From Clostridia bacterium (lineage in GTDB: Bacteria > Bacillota_A > Clostridia > Christensenellales > CAG-138), in NCBI GenBank assembly GCA_017394605.1, contig JAFPXU010000031.1:1-34483 (forward strand): 34,483 nt of DNA, written 5' to 3'. Shown in pieces: positions 1-8,500 of the stretch (position 1 is the first letter of the stretch; every line of letters starts with the position of its first letter). Under the pieces are notes generated by a model that saw only the letters and a program-made list of their open reading frames with translations, was not told the DNA's origin and searched no databases. A program made the position numbers and the translations under genes.

Positions 1-69
1 AAGGTGATCAGCAGGAATGACTACCTGCTCAATATACATCACATCAAAAATCTAATGGAGGGAAAAGAT

Positions 70-1353
70 ATGAAAAAACTGATTGCACTGCTTCTGGCTC
101 TCGCAATGGTCTTTGCACTGTGTGCATGCGGAGCTAAGGCACCGGCCGAGGGAAAAGTATTCAACATCTATGCATGGAATGAAGAGTTCAAGGGCTTCTT
201 TGAAAAGTACTACAAAGTACCTGAGGGCATAACCGTCAACTGGATTATCACGCCCAGCGACAACGGCGCATACCAGCAGAAACTGGACGAGGCGCTGCTG
301 AATCAGGCGAATGCAGCTGCGGATGATAAGGTCGACATGTTCCTTGCGGAAGCCGACTACATCCTCAAGTATGTCAACTCCGACGCGACGCAGGATATCA
401 CGAAGATCGGTGTCACCGATTTCTCCAATACCTATCCTTACACCGTACAGGCCGCAAGTGATCCCAATGGCGTTGTCAAGGGCGTTTCTTTCCAGTGCTG
501 CCCGTCCGCACTGATCTATCGCCGCTCCATCGCTCAGGACGTTCTCGGAACATCCGATCCGGCAGAAGTACAGGCAAAACTGGACAGCTGGGATAAATTC
601 GAAGCAGTGGCAGCCGACGCGAAAGCCAAGGGTTACTACATGACAGCTTCTTTCGCAGAGACCTACCGTGTATTCTCCAACAACTGCACGTCTCCCTGGG
701 TAGACGCAGACAACAAACTCCAGTTTGACCCGCAGATCGATGCGTGGATCGCGCAGACCGAGAAATTCGTTCAGAACGGTTACACACTGACCGCAGGTAT
801 CTGGGATCAGGAAAAGAACGATCAGATGTTTGCCGATGGAAAGACGATGTGCTTCTTCGGACCGGCATGGTATTTCAACTTCTGCATGGGCAACGCAATG
901 GATCCCGACAAGGGATGCTCCGGTGACTGGGCAATCTGCGAAGGTCCCGCTGCGCACTTCTGGGGCGGCACATGGCTCGTCGCTCCGACCGGAACCGACA
1001 ACCCCACCATCGTTGCCGATGTTATGAACACCTTCATTAACAATGAGGAAGTCTGCTCCGCTCTCGTCGAGAACGAGGCTCAGTTCTCCAACAACCAGAA
1101 AGTCAACGCGAAGTTTGCTGAGAACCCGGATTACGGCAATGCGTTCCTCGGCGGACAGAACGACGTGGCAGTGTTCTCCGCTATGACTGGCAACATCGTC
1201 TGGAAGAACCACACGATCTATGATCAGCTGCTCAACGAAGGTCTCCAGAATGCGTTCCAGGAGTACTTCAAAGGAACAGTTGACAAGGCTACGGCTTACT
1301 CGAACTTCTATAAACAGGTCAACGAGAACTATTCCGCTATCGTCACTCCGTAA
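70..1353 (+). CDS. carbohydrate ABC transporter substrate-binding lipoprotein
   Basis: A 427-residue extracellular solute-binding protein that should capture a sugar or oligosaccharide for the two permeases downstream. The start at 70 is chosen because GGAGG at 58-62 precedes it and it opens directly into a signal peptide: a Lys-Lys pair, a Leu/Ala-rich core, then Leu-Cys-Ala-Cys with lipidated Cys20. An upstream in-frame ATG at 4 would put 22 polar residues before the signal and is unlikely. The mature protein has Trp/Tyr-rich segments typical of the sugar-binding family (type 1 extracellular solute-binding proteins). The sugar cannot be read from sequence. A small inverted repeat (10-15/24-29) lies in the leader; the promoter is probably left of the window. 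The strong hairpin just after the stop suggests this gene is expressed above the permeases. Confidence 0.9.
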   Translation: MKKLIALLLALAMVFALCACGAKAPAEGKVFNIYAWNEEFKGFFEKYYKVPEGITVNWIITPSDNGAYQQKLDEALLNQANAAADDKVDMFLAEADYILKYVNSDATQDITKIGVTDFSNTYPYTVQAASDPNGVVKGVSFQCCPSALIYRRSIAQDVLGTSDPAEVQAKLDSWDKFEAVAADAKAKGYYMTASFAETYRVFSNNCTSPWVDADNKLQFDPQIDAWIAQTEKFVQNGYTLTAGIWDQEKNDQMFADGKTMCFFGPAWYFNFCMGNAMDPDKGCSGDWAICEGPAAHFWGGTWLVAPTGTDNPTIVADVMNTFINNEEVCSALVENEAQFSNNQKVNAKFAENPDYGNAFLGGQNDVAVFSAMTGNIVWKNHTIYDQLLNEGLQNAFQEYFKGTVDKATAYSNFYKQVNENYSAIVTP

Positions 1354-1383
1354 GTGACTCAAACGATCGGATAGTCGAAGTGT

Positions 1384-1417
1384 CCGGGGCAAGGCATATT
1401 GCCTTTGCCCCGGTTTT
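1384..1417 (+). terminator. intercistronic terminator after the binding-protein gene
   Basis: Stem CCGGGGCAAGGC (1384-1395) pairs with GCCTTTGCCCCGG (1401-1413) with one bulged base and a 5-nt loop, followed by TTTT. It sits between the binding-protein gene and the permease genes, so it is more likely a partial terminator or mRNA-stabilising hairpin than the end of the operon. Confidence 0.75.
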
Positions 1418-1437
1418 GGTAAATAGCAGATCGGAGC

Positions 1438-1453
1438 ATACGGAATTCCGTAT
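1438..1453. promoter_or_regulatory. 16-bp perfect palindrome, possible operator or RNA switch stem
   Basis: ATACGGAATTCCGTAT is a perfect dyad in the gap between the binding-protein gene and the first permease. Flanking bases allow an alternative fold in which CGGAAT (1441-1446) pairs with ATTCCG (1452-1457) and outer GAGCA pairs with TGCTC. It could be a regulator site or a structured intercistronic RNA; no regulator gene is adjacent. Confidence 0.35.
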
Positions 1454-1504
1454 TCCGCGATGTGCTCTTTAAGCAAGGAATTGACAGAGGGAGGGGGACA
1501 CCCA

Positions 1505-2464
1505 ATGAAGAAGCGCTTTGCTTCCGGGAAAGGCGTCAGTTATGCGAAATGGGGATATATTTTCATACTCCCGTTTTTTGTCGCATATATCTTTTTTACG
1601 CTGATTCCTCAGGTGATGACCATTTACAACAGCTTTTTTGAGAATTACCGCGATGGATTGACGCAGGTCGGACCGAGATTTGTCGGATTGCAGAATTATG
1701 TCAAACTGTTCACGCCCGACAGCGCCGGATCGATCGGCATGCTCAAATACTTCGGTAACACGGTTATCCTCTGGGTTCTCGGCGCTGTACCGCAGATTCT
1801 GATCGCGCTTCTACTGGCGGTCTTTTTCACCAGTTACAGGCTGAACCTGAAAGGACAGCAGTTCTTCAAAACGGTCATCTATATGCCGAACCTGATCATG
1901 GCCGCGGCGTTCTCGATGCTCTTTTTTACGCTGTTCAATACGGCGGGGCCGGTCAACCAGGTACTCATTTCTTCCGGATGGATCGATAAAAACATTGATT
2001 TTCTGAATCTGAAGGTTCCGGTGAGGCTCCTGATTGCCCTGATGAACTTTCTGATGTGGTTCGGAAATACGACGATTCTTTTGATGGCCGGCATCCAGGG
2101 AATCGATCAGAACATGTTTGAAGCGGCTGAAATCGACGGGGCGAATTCCCTTCAGGTATTCTTCCGTGTTACGCTGCCGCTTCTCGCACCAATTCTGATC
2201 TACACCGTGATCACCGCGATGATCGGCGGACTTCAGATGTTCGACGTACCGCAAGTTCTGACAAACGGAAAGGGCACCCCGGACCGCGCAAGCATGACCA
2301 TGGTCATGTATCTGAACAATTATCTCCAGACCAGCAAGAACTACGGAATGGCAGGCGCCATCAGCGTGATCCTGTTCATCATTTCCACGGTTCTGAGCCT
2401 GTTCGTTTACAACTCACTTTCGAAGAGCTTTTCTCAGACTCCGAAAAGCCGTGACAGAATCTGA
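1505..2464 (+). CDS. sugar ABC transporter permease, MalF/UgpA type
   Basis: A 319-residue integral membrane protein, one of two permease subunits of the importer. The start at 1505 follows a purine-rich GAGGGAGGGGG ribosome site; the in-frame ATG at 1460 lies inside the intercistronic hairpin region and adds 15 unrelated residues. The N-terminus is a short basic cytoplasmic segment, then a hydrophobic helix at about residues 18-42, with about six membrane segments in all. The cytoplasmic EAA loop is clear (Glu-Ala-Ala-Glu-Ile-Asp-Gly-Ala, then Leu-Pro-Leu-Leu), the docking site for the ATPase. The second permease begins 19 bp downstream. No ATPase gene is nearby, so a shared MsmX/UgpC-type ATPase is inferred. 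Confidence 0.92.
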   Translation: MKKRFASGKGVSYAKWGYIFILPFFVAYIFFTLIPQVMTIYNSFFENYRDGLTQVGPRFVGLQNYVKLFTPDSAGSIGMLKYFGNTVILWVLGAVPQILIALLLAVFFTSYRLNLKGQQFFKTVIYMPNLIMAAAFSMLFFTLFNTAGPVNQVLISSGWIDKNIDFLNLKVPVRLLIALMNFLMWFGNTTILLMAGIQGIDQNMFEAAEIDGANSLQVFFRVTLPLLAPILIYTVITAMIGGLQMFDVPQVLTNGKGTPDRASMTMVMYLNNYLQTSKNYGMAGAISVILFIISTVLSLFVYNSLSKSFSQTPKSRDRI

Positions 2465-2482
2465 GGAAGGGGGAGAACGATC

Positions 2483-3346
2483 ATGAAAAACAAGGAAAAC
2501 ACAAGGGGCAGAATCCAGCTGATCGTCGCCAGAACGGTCGCGTACCTTATTCTGATATTCCTCAGCGTTCTGTGCCTGTTCAGCTTCTATATGCTGATCA
2601 TCAACTCCACCCGGTCAAATGCCCAGCTTCAGGCCGGATTTACGATGATCCCGAACAACAGGTTCTTTATCAACCTGAAAAACGCGTGGACGGATGCCTC
2701 CATCAATATTCCGCGCGGCATGCTGAACAGCTTCTTCATCGCGGCGGCAAACGCAGTACTGACGACCTATTTCTCGGCTCTGACTGCTTACGGGATCCAC
2801 GCATACAGGTTCAAACTGAGGAGATTTGCATTCTACTTTATTCTTGCAGTCATGATGATCCCGCCGCAGGTCTCCGCGGTCGGTTTCATCCAGATGATGT
2901 ATAAGCTGAAGCTTACGAATAATTATCTTCCGCTGATACTTCCGAGTATTGCGGCACCTGTCGTGTTCTTCTATATGAAGCAGTATCTGGACAGCGTGCT
3001 CCCGATGGAGATCGTGGAAGCATCGCGTATGGACGGAGCGAGCGAATTCCATACATTCAACCATATCGTTCTTCCGATTATGAAACCTGCTATCGCGGTT
3101 CAGATGATCTTTTCATTCGTCTCTTCTTGGAACAACTACTTCATCCCGGCGCTGCTCCTCAGCAAGGCGGAGATGAAGACCGTTCCGATCATGATCGCTC
3201 AGCTGCGTTCGGCGGATTATTCGAAATTTGATATGGGCAAGGTGTACATGTTTATTCTTCTTGCCATTCTTCCCGTTATGATCGTCTATATCATACTGTC
3301 AAAGAGTATTATCAAAGGCGTGACATCCGGTTCTGTAAAGGGCTGA
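2483..3346 (+). CDS. sugar ABC transporter permease, MalG/UgpE type
   Basis: A 287-residue membrane protein, the second permease of the sugar importer. AGGAAGGGGGAG precedes the start. About six membrane helices are visible, beginning around residues 15-38. The family EAA motif is present near residue 183 (Glu-Ala-Ser-Arg-Met-Asp-Gly-Ala, then Leu-Pro-Ile-Met-Lys-Pro), matching the MalG/CUT1 pattern. A hydrophobic last helix and a short Gly/Lys tail also fit. It closes the transporter part of the operon: the stop is followed within 20 bp by a strong terminator hairpin and then the GH5 gene. Confidence 0.92.
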   Translation: MKNKENTRGRIQLIVARTVAYLILIFLSVLCLFSFYMLIINSTRSNAQLQAGFTMIPNNRFFINLKNAWTDASINIPRGMLNSFFIAAANAVLTTYFSALTAYGIHAYRFKLRRFAFYFILAVMMIPPQVSAVGFIQMMYKLKLTNNYLPLILPSIAAPVVFFYMKQYLDSVLPMEIVEASRMDGASEFHTFNHIVLPIMKPAIAVQMIFSFVSSWNNYFIPALLLSKAEMKTVPIMIAQLRSADYSKFDMGKVYMFILLAILPVMIVYIILSKSIIKGVTSGSVKG

Positions 3347-3364
3347 TCATGCAAGTAATCAAAC

Positions 3365-3393
3365 AAGCGGCTCTTTTGGTAGAGCCGCTTTTT
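3365..3393 (+). terminator. intrinsic terminator between permease and GH5 genes
   Basis: AAGCGGCTCT (3365-3374) pairs perfectly with AGAGCCGCTT (3381-3390) around a 6-nt loop and runs into a T tract. The bases right after it, AAAAGGAG, form the ribosome site of the next gene. The glycosidase therefore depends on read-through or on an unseen promoter. Confidence 0.85.
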
Positions 3394-3407
3394 AAAAGGA
3401 GTCTATT

Positions 3408-4358
3408 ATGCTGAAAGAATTGGGTTTTTTCAAGGGAGTCAATCTCGGGGGCTGGATGAGCCAGTGTGATTACAGCGAGGAAAGACTTCACGGTTTTATC
3501 CGGGAGTCCGATTATCAACAGATCGCGGAATGGGGCTTTGACCATGTCAGGCTTCCTGTAGATTATAATGTGATACAAAACGCTGACGGATCCATGAAGG
3601 AAGAAGGACTCCGGCTGATCGATCATGCGCTGGAACTGGCGGAAAAACACCGGTTGAACACCGTGCTGGATCTTCACAAGACACAGGGATTTTCGTTCGA
3701 TGCGGGTGAGCATGAGGATGGTTTTTTTGAGAGCGAGAAGTATCAGGAATATTTCTATACGGTCTGGGAGTGCTTTGCAAAACGATATGGGACCCATGGC
3801 GGAATTATGTTCGACCTTCTGAATGAGGTGACGGAGGAAAGATATATCGGAACATGGAACCGTGTTTCGCAGGAGTGTATCCGGCGCATCCGGGAATCCG
3901 CGACTGATGTTCCGATCCTGGTGGGCAGCTATCGCTGGAACAGCGCTAAAACTGTGCCGGAACTGAATTCCCCGCTCGATGATCACGTTTTCTATAATTT
4001 TCACTTTTACGAGCCGATACATTTTACGCATCAGGGTGCTTACTGGAGGGCTGATACCCAGGATATCAGTCTTCGGTTTTCCTATCTGGAGAGCGGTATG
4101 TCGGAACAGTTTGTTGAGGACTTTATTGCGTCTGCGCTTGCAAAAGCGGAGAAGGAGAGGACGGAGCTTTACTGCGGTGAATACGGTGTGATCGATGTTG
4201 TCCCTCCCGAAGAGGCTGTCAAGTGGTTCAGAACGGTACACAGTGTATTTGAAAAGCACGGAATAGGCCGTTGTCTGTGGTCCTACAAACAGATGGACTT
4301 CGGTCTTTCCGATGCAAGATTGGACGGCGTGCGGGAAGAGCTGCTGAAAGTTCTATAA
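3408..4358 (+). CDS. glycoside hydrolase family 5-type cytoplasmic glycosidase
   Basis: A 316-residue TIM-barrel glycosidase of the cellulase/GH5 type. Visible family features in order: Asn-Leu-Gly-Gly-Trp near residue 12, His-Val-Arg-Leu-Pro-Val near 46, Asp-Leu-His-Lys near 88, Asp-Leu-Leu-Asn-Glu with the likely acid/base Glu140, the His199/Tyr201 region, and Gly-Glu-Tyr-Gly with the likely nucleophile Glu258. There is no signal peptide and the length equals one bare catalytic domain, so it should act in the cytoplasm on oligosaccharides brought in by the adjacent ABC importer. AAAAGGAG precedes the start. The precise bond cleaved (beta-1,4-glucan, mannan or exo-beta-glucan type) cannot be assigned from sequence alone. 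Confidence 0.88.
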   Translation: MLKELGFFKGVNLGGWMSQCDYSEERLHGFIRESDYQQIAEWGFDHVRLPVDYNVIQNADGSMKEEGLRLIDHALELAEKHRLNTVLDLHKTQGFSFDAGEHEDGFFESEKYQEYFYTVWECFAKRYGTHGGIMFDLLNEVTEERYIGTWNRVSQECIRRIRESATDVPILVGSYRWNSAKTVPELNSPLDDHVFYNFHFYEPIHFTHQGAYWRADTQDISLRFSYLESGMSEQFVEDFIASALAKAEKERTELYCGEYGVIDVVPPEEAVKWFRTVHSVFEKHGIGRCLWSYKQMDFGLSDARLDGVREELLKVL

Positions 4359-4375
4359 GGAATCCTAGATTACAG

Positions 4376-4398
4376 GGGCAGAGTTACGCCCTTTTTTT
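4376..4398 (+). terminator. terminator downstream of the GH5 gene
   Basis: A short GGGC/GCCC stem (4376-4379 with 4388-4391) is followed by seven T residues. The stem is short, but the T tract and position fit the end of the plus-strand operon. Confidence 0.55.
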
Positions 4399-4413
4399 CT
4401 TGCAGAATGAAGA

Positions 4414-4447
4414 AACCGTCGGACATTGTGCCAGCGGTTGTTTTTTT
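4414..4447 (+). terminator. second, stronger terminator downstream of the GH5 gene
   Basis: AACCG (4414-4418) pairs with CGGTT (4435-4439), extended inside by GG/CC and CA/TG pairs, followed by G and seven T residues. It lies in tandem with the preceding terminator and separates this operon from the convergent minus-strand unit. The minus-strand version has only a broken T-rich tail, so bidirectional action is uncertain. Confidence 0.7.
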
Positions 4448-4513
4448 ATGATTACTATTGGAAACCCGGAATACCAGGAAACTCTACACAGAGGATGGGG
4501 AGCAAGGCAGCGG

Positions 4514-5575
4514 TTAATTGTTCAGAGCGTACTGGGCCTGCAATTGCTCATAAAACTTCGGATTATCTGCTCCGTACTGCTTCTGACAGGCGTCCAATGC
4601 AGCTTTGTACAGGTCTACGTTAATATGTCTGTTGATATCAATCCGTTTCGCTTCATCGTTTAACAATCCGAGACGGTCCATGTAATTCCATGCACGAAGG
4701 ACACTTTTCTTCATCGGATCGGTGTTAAGGTCAAATCTGGGATTATCGAGATATGCCCGAACATACGAATCATCTCGATGAAGGAGGCGGGCCGTCAGAT
4801 TAACCGCTTCTTCGTGATGCGTGTTATAGTACTCCATTGCGCGGATCCATGCTTTCAGAAGCGCGGTAACGGTATTAGGGTTGTTCTTCACCCAAGATGC
4901 ACTGGCCTCTGCCCGGCAGCATGAGTAAGCGGGAAGAACATCGGCAGCATATGTGGCGATCTTGAGATTCGGATTGCTGAGGACTGCATAATTCAGGGCG
5001 GTTCCCACCAGACCGAAATCCGCTTCTCCGTTTTCGACGGCTTTGATACGGTCTTCCTGCTTTTCCGTTTCGTACCAGGTGATATCTTCCAGCGGATCGT
5101 AGCCTTTATCGAGCAACGGGCCGCTGATAGCGTATACGTTCGATTCGCACGCCATGGTCTTTCCGATCAGACTTTCAATGCCGTCCCATTTCGTGTCCAC
5201 TCTCGTAAAAACCGGCATGCATCCCGTCAGAAGATATCCCCCGAAAATCGTAAGGTTTAATCCGTCCGCAATATACTGCAAAGGCAGATTTGTACCGGAA
5301 TTGGCTACGACATCAATCTTACCGTCCATGATCCCCTTGAACGCCATAGCGTCGCTCTGCACCGGCACATAAACGACAGAAATACCTTCATCCTTCAGAT
5401 AGCCCTGGTCCTCCGCAATCAGATTGAGGATGTGACCGCTCGGATTGAGCGCCATTCTGACGGTTTTGGTTTCAGGGACGAGAACGTCCACAGTGTCCGT
5501 TTCCTGAACGGAAGCTGGAGCACATCCGATCAGGAGTATAAAGCAGACGAACATCGCGATCCAACTTTTCTTCAT
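4514..5575 (-). CDS. orphan NMT1/NitT-TauT-type substrate-binding lipoprotein
   Basis: A 353-residue lipoprotein: basic start, hydrophobic core, then Leu-Ile-Gly-Cys with lipid Cys18. The mature part resembles binding proteins for thiamine precursors, nitrate or sulfonates. It has an early 'hilnliaedqgylkdegi' type strand-helix, 'gkidvvansgtnlp' in the ligand loop, and a C-terminal helical region with 'tallkawiramey'. Its ATG overlaps the stop of the MscS-like gene by 4 bp (ATGA), so the two are co-translated. No ABC permease or ATPase gene is near, which is unusual for this class. It may deliver or sense a ligand for the channel's external domains (inference), or share a remote transporter. 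The family is clear; the ligand is not. Confidence 0.85.
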   Translation of the reverse strand: MKKSWIAMFVCFILLIGCAPASVQETDTVDVLVPETKTVRMALNPSGHILNLIAEDQGYLKDEGISVVYVPVQSDAMAFKGIMDGKIDVVANSGTNLPLQYIADGLNLTIFGGYLLTGCMPVFTRVDTKWDGIESLIGKTMACESNVYAISGPLLDKGYDPLEDITWYETEKQEDRIKAVENGEADFGLVGTALNYAVLSNPNLKIATYAADVLPAYSCCRAEASASWVKNNPNTVTALLKAWIRAMEYYNTHHEEAVNLTARLLHRDDSYVRAYLDNPRFDLNTDPMKKSVLRAWNYMDRLGLLNDEAKRIDINRHINVDLYKAALDACQKQYGADNPKFYEQLQAQYALNN

Positions 5576-8500
5576 TTCTTTTCTTCCTCCAGTGCTTCTC
5601 CTTCCTCTTCTTTCGGAACAAAGTCCTCCATCGTTTTCCGTCCCGTCATATCCAGCTGAGACACCGTGACATTCGGGAAGGGAACGTTGATGCCGTTGCG
5701 ATAGAAGATTTGCAGGACCTCCTTGTTCAGATAGCGCGCAACGCCTTTGATATCTGTTTCATAACATTTGCAGAAGATCAGAATGTCTACGCCGCTGGCG
5801 CCGAGATTGGAAATGCCTGCGTAGGTCGGACCGTCCAGAATCTTCGGATTTTTCTCCTGAAGGAGAGGAAGATCACGGTTCAGCACTGCCTCGACATAAT
5901 CGATATCCTGTCCGTATTCGATACTGATTGTACAGGTTGCGACCGAAGCTTCCTTGGTCATGTTCAAAACACCCGAAATATCGCTGTTGTTATAGATTTT
6001 GATGTTGCCGGTCGGTCCCATGATCTTGGTCGTACGTAGCCCGATGTCCATGACTGTACCGCGAAAATCGCTGATCGTGACGATGTCACCGACCCGGAAT
6101 TCACCTTCAAAAACGATAAAGATTCCCGCCAGAATATCCTTGATCAGACTCTGAGCACCAAGACCGATGACAAGAGACAGGATTCCTGCGCTTGCTAGCA
6201 GACTGGGCGCATCCACGCCCAACAGGAACAGGCAGTAAAACACCCCGGCAATCGTGCATCCGTATTTTACGATAGAGAGTAGCAGACGGCCGACCGTTTC
6301 GCCTCTTGTTCCGAGGAACGACGTGATGATTCGTACCGGAAGTCTGAACCCGATGATAATGAGTACTACCGCGGTCAGTACCAGCGCGCACGCACTGAAT
6401 GCAAATATGTTAGGCGCTCTGTCCCACGAGCCGCTGAAGATATAGCGGATGACCGAATTGTCGTTGAACGAGGTCTTGAGTCCAAACGCAGCCGCTACGA
6501 TATAAACGAGCAGCAGGCAGAAGATTACAGCAAGAATTGTCGCGAGTTTCTGTTCGGGTCCTTTATCCGCCCACTTGATGTGTTTGTTGTCCCACCGTGC
6601 GGCAGCCCTTCTGGTGGAGGTGCTTCTTCCTGACGGCAGCATAATATTGAAAATTGGTGAGTTCAATACTTTCTCAGCCTGTTCGTCACTCATGTTCTCA
6701 TAAAGGGTCTCTTCATCACTGCTTGTGATCGTGACGCTGAGGATGAGGATCAGGATCAGTACAAAGCATGCGCCAGCGGTGAGGATTGATATCATCGCGC
6801 GGGAAGTGAACATTCCATCTCTCGGAATTGCAGTGGCAAAATAGTAATCCTCCAGGAAACGGAAGTACTGGAAATAAGTGATACCGTTGATGTTGTTGAA
6901 TCCGTAATAATCCATTCCGGTAAAGGCCTTGGGGGAAACGCCAAGGACCTCGGCGGTCTGACCGATGCTGGCCTTGACGGGGGAATAGAGGCATTTATGA
7001 TCGGCTTCTTTATCAAACAAGACAATGGCTCCGCCATCCAGCATATTTGTGGAAAGCACATAATCAACGCTTGTCGGCGCCAGCAGTTTCCCGGCAAGAT
7101 CTTCATCCAGTTCGATCTGGAGGAGGGAACGGTGAATTGTAATGATATTGCCGGTCTCCTCGGAAATGCCACCGTTCTGAATAGCCTTCTCATAAGACGA
7201 TCTGGGAACGTATAACGTGTTGCCCGCATCGTCCTTGGTCGTATAGTAATGAAACGCAACGCCGAAATACTGGCTGTCCTCGCCCAGATCGTTTTTCATA
7301 TGCGTCTGAACAAGTTCATCTTTTTGTCCGTTCAGCACCTGAAGGAAAGGATAAGACTGATTCTCTGGGTTGTGGCTGATTGTAAAGAACCAGTTAGGCG
7401 TGTTTGTGGAGATCGTATGACCGGATTCGTCAAATAGATAAATCGCATCGATTTCATTTGAATCGCAGAGTTCTTGCAGTATGAAAGATTTCGAAACCGA
7501 TTTCAAGTGATTGCCTTCGTCATCGGTAAGAAACCGCCTCGTACCGTTCTCATCATAAAACGTATGATAATAATCGGATGGAGTGTTCAGTGCATCCGAG
7601 TCCTCTTCAAGGATAAATGAAAGAAGTTTTGCGGTGGAGAGGAAGCGGTCGTTGTAATAATTCTCGATGACTCGGTTGCTTTCCTTACTGGACTCATATC
7701 TTGCCGTAACTTCCTGAAGCGCGACCTCGGATTCTGCTAATCCACCTGAGATTTCCACCAGAGTCTGTGTGTAGAAGGAAATACCGAATACAGCCAGAAC
7801 ACCGGCAAAGATCAGGGGAAAGACCCTTGCGAAGACGGATTTATCAAAGAAGAGAGGATTGAGAGTGCCCTTAAACAGAACGAAACGGTTGGTTTTTACT
7901 GCCCGTCTCACAAAGTCATTTCGTACAATGACCGCGTATGCGAGGCAGATGACCATAACCAGAACGAATCCAAGGAGAGGCCAGAAAAGAACATAGGCCC
8001 TGGAAGCTTTCAAAGAATCAGTGCGGACTGCCGAGCAGAGAATCGTACTGTCCCCGAACGATTTGGAGAAGCAGTAATAAGGCTGTCCGAGAATTGTCTC
8101 CGTGCCGGAGTAACCGTCTTGCAGCGCGTTTTCGGAAAGGCCTACGGCAGAAGTGCTCTGTCCTGTGAGAAGAACATCTCCGTCCTTATAGTGAAGGAAC
8201 AGCTTGTCTTTCGTGTCAACTGCGAAGAGGAAGCCGTCATTAATCACCTTGATTCCGTTCAAAATCGAGGGCACATCCTGCAGAACAGCCAGCTGATCGT
8301 CGATCACAGTTGCATCCGTGCCGAATACCAAAGCATACCGCTTGGTCTTATCCATAAAAGATTTTGAATAGAAATAGAAAGTTCCAAACTGATTTTTCAC
8401 GAGAACCGGGTGAATGGATCCGTCGGATGAAATATTCGTAAAGCGGAGAAGCTGATTTACATTTTCCTGCGTAAGATAACCGGGAACGGACGGGTTGGTG

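Noticed and set aside
52..1476. 474-codon frame on the minus strand
   Set aside because: It is antisense to the sugar-binding lipoprotein gene, which has a signal peptide, ribosome site and family motifs. The minus frame has biased composition and no domain.
3312..4259. 315-codon frame on the minus strand
   Set aside because: Antisense to the GH5 gene, and it reads through the terminator at 3365-3393.
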